From Aquabacter sp. (GTDB lineage Bacteria; Pseudomonadota; Alphaproteobacteria; Rhizobiales; Xanthobacteraceae): DNA of 7,144 bases. The notes under the pieces are model-generated. The model was not told the origin of the DNA. It did not search any database and saw nothing but the letters and a program-made list of their open reading frames with translations. The stretch covers positions 1-7,144 of the forward strand of contig JASBUY010000471.1 of the NCBI GenBank assembly GCA_030147645.1. Direction: 5' to 3'. Shown here piece by piece: positions 5,141 through 7,144 of this stretch (position 1 is the first letter of the stretch; the number at the start of each line of letters is the position of its first letter). Made by a program: the position numbers and the translations under genes.

Positions 5141-7042
5141 ATGGACAGGCCGCCCCCCGCGCGCACCCCAAGCGAGGATTCCGTGCGCGAGGATGTGCGC
5201 CCCGAAGGCCGCATCTCCGTCGAAGCGGTGGCGGCGCTGCTGGGCTTCATGGCCATCGTCGCTATGCTGTCGCTGGCGCGCGACGTGTTCGTGCCGGTGG
5301 CGCTCGCAGTGCTGCTCAGCTTCGTTCTATCCCCCGTAATCATGGTGCTGCGACGCATCCGCGTGCCGCGCACGCTGGCCGTGGTGCTGGTGGTGTTCGT
5401 CGCGCTCCTGGGCATCCTCTCCCTGACCACCCTCGTGGCGTTCCAGGTGGCGGATCTCGCGAGCGAACTGCCGCGCTATACGCAGACCATTCGGGAAAAG
5501 GTGCGCACCCTGAAGGGCGCGACCGAGGGTCCCGGGACCTGGGACCGGCTCTCCGCCATGTTCGAGGATCTCGGCAACGAGATTCAGGCCGCCCCGGCCG
5601 CGCGGCCCGAGGGCGCGCCCCTTCCCGTGGAGATCCACGAACCGGCGCCCGGCGCCATCGGCATGGTTCAGACCTATGCGGAGCCCCTCCTCCATCCGCT
5701 GGCGACCATCGGCATCATCTTCATCTTCGCCGTCTTCATCCTCCTCCAGCGCGAGGATTTGCGAAACCGGCTGATCCGCCTCGCCGGCGCCCATGACATC
5801 CAGCGCACCACGGCGGCGCTGGACGATGCGGCGGCGCGGCTGTCCCGCTTCTTCCTCGCGCAGGTGATGCTGAATGCCGCCTTCGGTGCGGTGATCGGCG
5901 TCGGGCTTTGGCTGATCGGCGTGCCGAGCCCCGCTTTGTGGGGTCTGCTCGCCGCGGTGCTACGCTTCGTGCCCTATGTGGGCGCCATCATCGCGGCGGT
6001 GCTCCCCCTCATCATGGCCATCGCGGTGGATCCGGGCTGGAGCATCGTCGTCTCCACCGCCTTGCTGTTCGCGGTGGTAGAGCCGCTGGTGGGCCATATC
6101 ATCGAGCCGCTGCTCTATGGCCGCAGCACGGGCCTCTCGCCCGTGGCGGTGGTGGCCGCCGCCACTTTCTGGACCTGGCTGTGGGGACCGATCGGTCTGG
6201 TCCTCTCCACGCCGCTCACCTTGTGCCTGGTCGTGCTCGGCCGGCATGTGGAGCAATTGGGCTTTCTCGATGTGATGCTGGGCGACCGCCCGCCCCTCAC
6301 GCCGGCGGAATTGTTCTATCAGCGCATGCTGGCGGGCGACCCCATCGAGGCGACGGCGAAGGCGGAGGAATTCCTCAAAGAGGGCACGCTCTCCGCCTAT
6401 CTGGACGAAGTGGCCCTGCCCGGCCTGCGCCTCGCCCAGCGCGACGCGGAGCGCGGCGCCATCGATCACGGGCGGATGGTGCGCATCCAGGAAAGCGTGT
6501 TCGAGATGCTGGACAATCTCACCCCCGCGCAGGAGGTGGAGGGCAAGACCGACGATCCCGAGGCCGAGGCCGCGCTGGAACAGGCGCGCGCCGCGCCCTC
6601 CAGGCTGAAGCGCGAGCCGGTTCCGCCCTGGCCGGAGGGCGCCGACATTGTGTGCCTCGCGGTACGCTCGCCGCTGGATCTCGCGGCGGCGGCGCTCTGC
6701 CGGCATCTGCTGGCCGAGCGTGGAATTGCGGCGCGCATCGGCACGGCCGAGGCCTTCAAGTCGGAGCATCGCGATGTCCGCGACCCGATCATGCTGCTGT
6801 CCTCGATGGAGACGCGCTCGGTGGCGCTGCTGCGCTATTCCGCCCGGCGCCTGCGCCGCACAGCTCCCGGAGCGCACCTCGTCCTGTGCGCCTGGGGCGC
6901 ATCGGCGAACGGCGCGCTGAAGGCCGGGCTGTCGGGCCTTGCCGAAATTGATCAATGGGTGGAGCGGATGAGCGAATTGGAGCCGCCGGCCACCGAGGCC
7001 GCCACTGTGGCCCCGCCCCTGCCGCAGAACGCTCTCTCCTGA
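5141..7042 (+). CDS. AI-2E/PerM-family transporter with a C-terminal B12-binding-like extension
   Basis: A 633-residue protein in two parts. Residues about 25-370 are an AI-2E/PerM-family membrane domain with hydrophobic segments near 30-70, 78-104, 186-203, 236-297 and 299-367. The loop between the third and fourth segments (about 105-185) is soluble and ends in an Ala/Pro-rich stretch (149-172). RFVPYVGAIIAAVLP (275-289) and HIIEPLLYGRSTGLSP (319-334) are strong family motifs. Residues 383-633 form a cytoplasmic extension absent from standard members of about 350 residues: a helical block (386-460), a charged linker (461-498) and an alpha/beta block (500-610). These resemble the helical cap and Rossmann fold of B12-binding modules but lack the DxHxxG cobalamin ligand motif. 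Family members have been linked to export of AI-2 and to Na+/H+ or other antiport; the substrate here is unknown. The ATG at 5141 follows GGGAG (5125-5129) at a long 11-base spacing. An in-frame GTG at 5024 gives a less likely 672-residue version. Confidence 0.88.
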   Translation: MDRPPPARTPSEDSVREDVRPEGRISVEAVAALLGFMAIVAMLSLARDVFVPVALAVLLSFVLSPVIMVLRRIRVPRTLAVVLVVFVALLGILSLTTLVAFQVADLASELPRYTQTIREKVRTLKGATEGPGTWDRLSAMFEDLGNEIQAAPAARPEGAPLPVEIHEPAPGAIGMVQTYAEPLLHPLATIGIIFIFAVFILLQREDLRNRLIRLAGAHDIQRTTAALDDAAARLSRFFLAQVMLNAAFGAVIGVGLWLIGVPSPALWGLLAAVLRFVPYVGAIIAAVLPLIMAIAVDPGWSIVVSTALLFAVVEPLVGHIIEPLLYGRSTGLSPVAVVAAATFWTWLWGPIGLVLSTPLTLCLVVLGRHVEQLGFLDVMLGDRPPLTPAELFYQRMLAGDPIEATAKAEEFLKEGTLSAYLDEVALPGLRLAQRDAERGAIDHGRMVRIQESVFEMLDNLTPAQEVEGKTDDPEAEAALEQARAAPSRLKREPVPPWPEGADIVCLAVRSPLDLAAAALCRHLLAERGIAARIGTAEAFKSEHRDVRDPIMLLSSMETRSVALLRYSARRLRRTAPGAHLVLCAWGASANGALKAGLSGLAEIDQWVERMSELEPPATEAATVAPPLPQNALS

Positions 7043-7060
7043 GGTCCCGGATGGAGAGAG
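7032..7060. terminator. Hairpin between the convergent transporter gene and tRNA-Pro
   Basis: CTCTCTCC (7032-7039) and GGAGAGAG (7053-7060) form a perfect 8-bp stem with a 13-base loop that spans the transporter stop codon. It sits between the two convergent genes and could act in both directions. Neither strand has a clear U-tract after the stem, so terminator function is uncertain. Confidence 0.35.
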
Positions 7061-7063
7061 AAA

Positions 7064-7141
7064 TGGTCGGAGCGAGAGGATTTGAACCTCCGACCCCTAG
7101 TCCCCCAGACTAGTGCGCTAACCGGGCTGCGCTACGCTCCG
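7064..7141 (-). tRNA. tRNA-Pro (anticodon GGG)
   Basis: The complete tRNA is on the minus strand and includes an encoded CCA (complement of 7064-7066). The acceptor stem CGGAGCG (complement of 7135-7141) pairs with CGCTCCG (complement of 7068-7074), with discriminator A at 7067. The anticodon arm has a CTAGT/ACTAG stem and the 7-base loop CTGGGGG, which places anticodon GGG at 7104-7106 (reads CCC and CCU). The T arm carries the standard GGTTCAAATCC. The gene converges on the transporter gene, with 21 bp between them. Its promoter lies beyond the right edge. Confidence 0.95.
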
Positions 7142-7144
7142 ACG

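Noticed and set aside
7064..7141. tRNA-Pro as an attachment site for a genomic island
   Set aside because: The tRNA 3' end faces an ordinary membrane protein gene 21 bp away. No integrase or duplicated tRNA end is seen in the window.

Overview
The window reads as chromosomal DNA from a GC-rich alphaproteobacterium, most likely in the Hyphomicrobiales (Xanthobacteraceae-like). That placement is an inference from base composition, protein style and a perfect match to the alphaproteobacterial EcfG general-stress promoter. I could not run a search to name a genus. Most of the content is ordinary housekeeping and accessory metabolism. I see no insertion sequence, CRISPR array, phage gene or toxin-antitoxin pair.

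Layout from left to right. A cysQ-type bisphosphate nucleotidase is on the minus strand and its C-terminus lies beyond the left edge. A 219-bp divergent intergenic region separates it from ugd (UDP-glucose 6-dehydrogenase, plus strand), which ends at a compact GC-rich hairpin. Next on the plus strand is a 168-residue ferritin-like DUF892 (YciE/YciF-type) protein, preceded by a GGAAC-N16-CGTT promoter and followed by a strong intrinsic terminator. A short AT-rich patch without a convincing gene lies between this unit and the minus-strand pair. That pair is a metallo-beta-lactamase-fold hydrolase (upstream, 4076-4900) followed 57 bp later by uxuA mannonate dehydratase (2822-4018). A 240-bp divergent gap leads to a large plus-strand AI-2E/PerM-family membrane protein, whose long cytoplasmic C-terminal extension resembles a degenerate B12-binding module. 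The window closes with a complete minus-strand tRNA-Pro(GGG), convergent with that gene.

How the genes relate. ugd makes UDP-glucuronate for surface polysaccharide. uxuA breaks down D-mannonate from the glucuronate/fructuronate branch. They act on related sugar acids, but nothing here shows that they are co-regulated. The DUF892 gene looks like a stand-alone member of the general stress regulon. The main points for follow-up are the EcfG promoter and the architecture of the AI-2E fusion protein. I did not find a clearly new multi-gene system.
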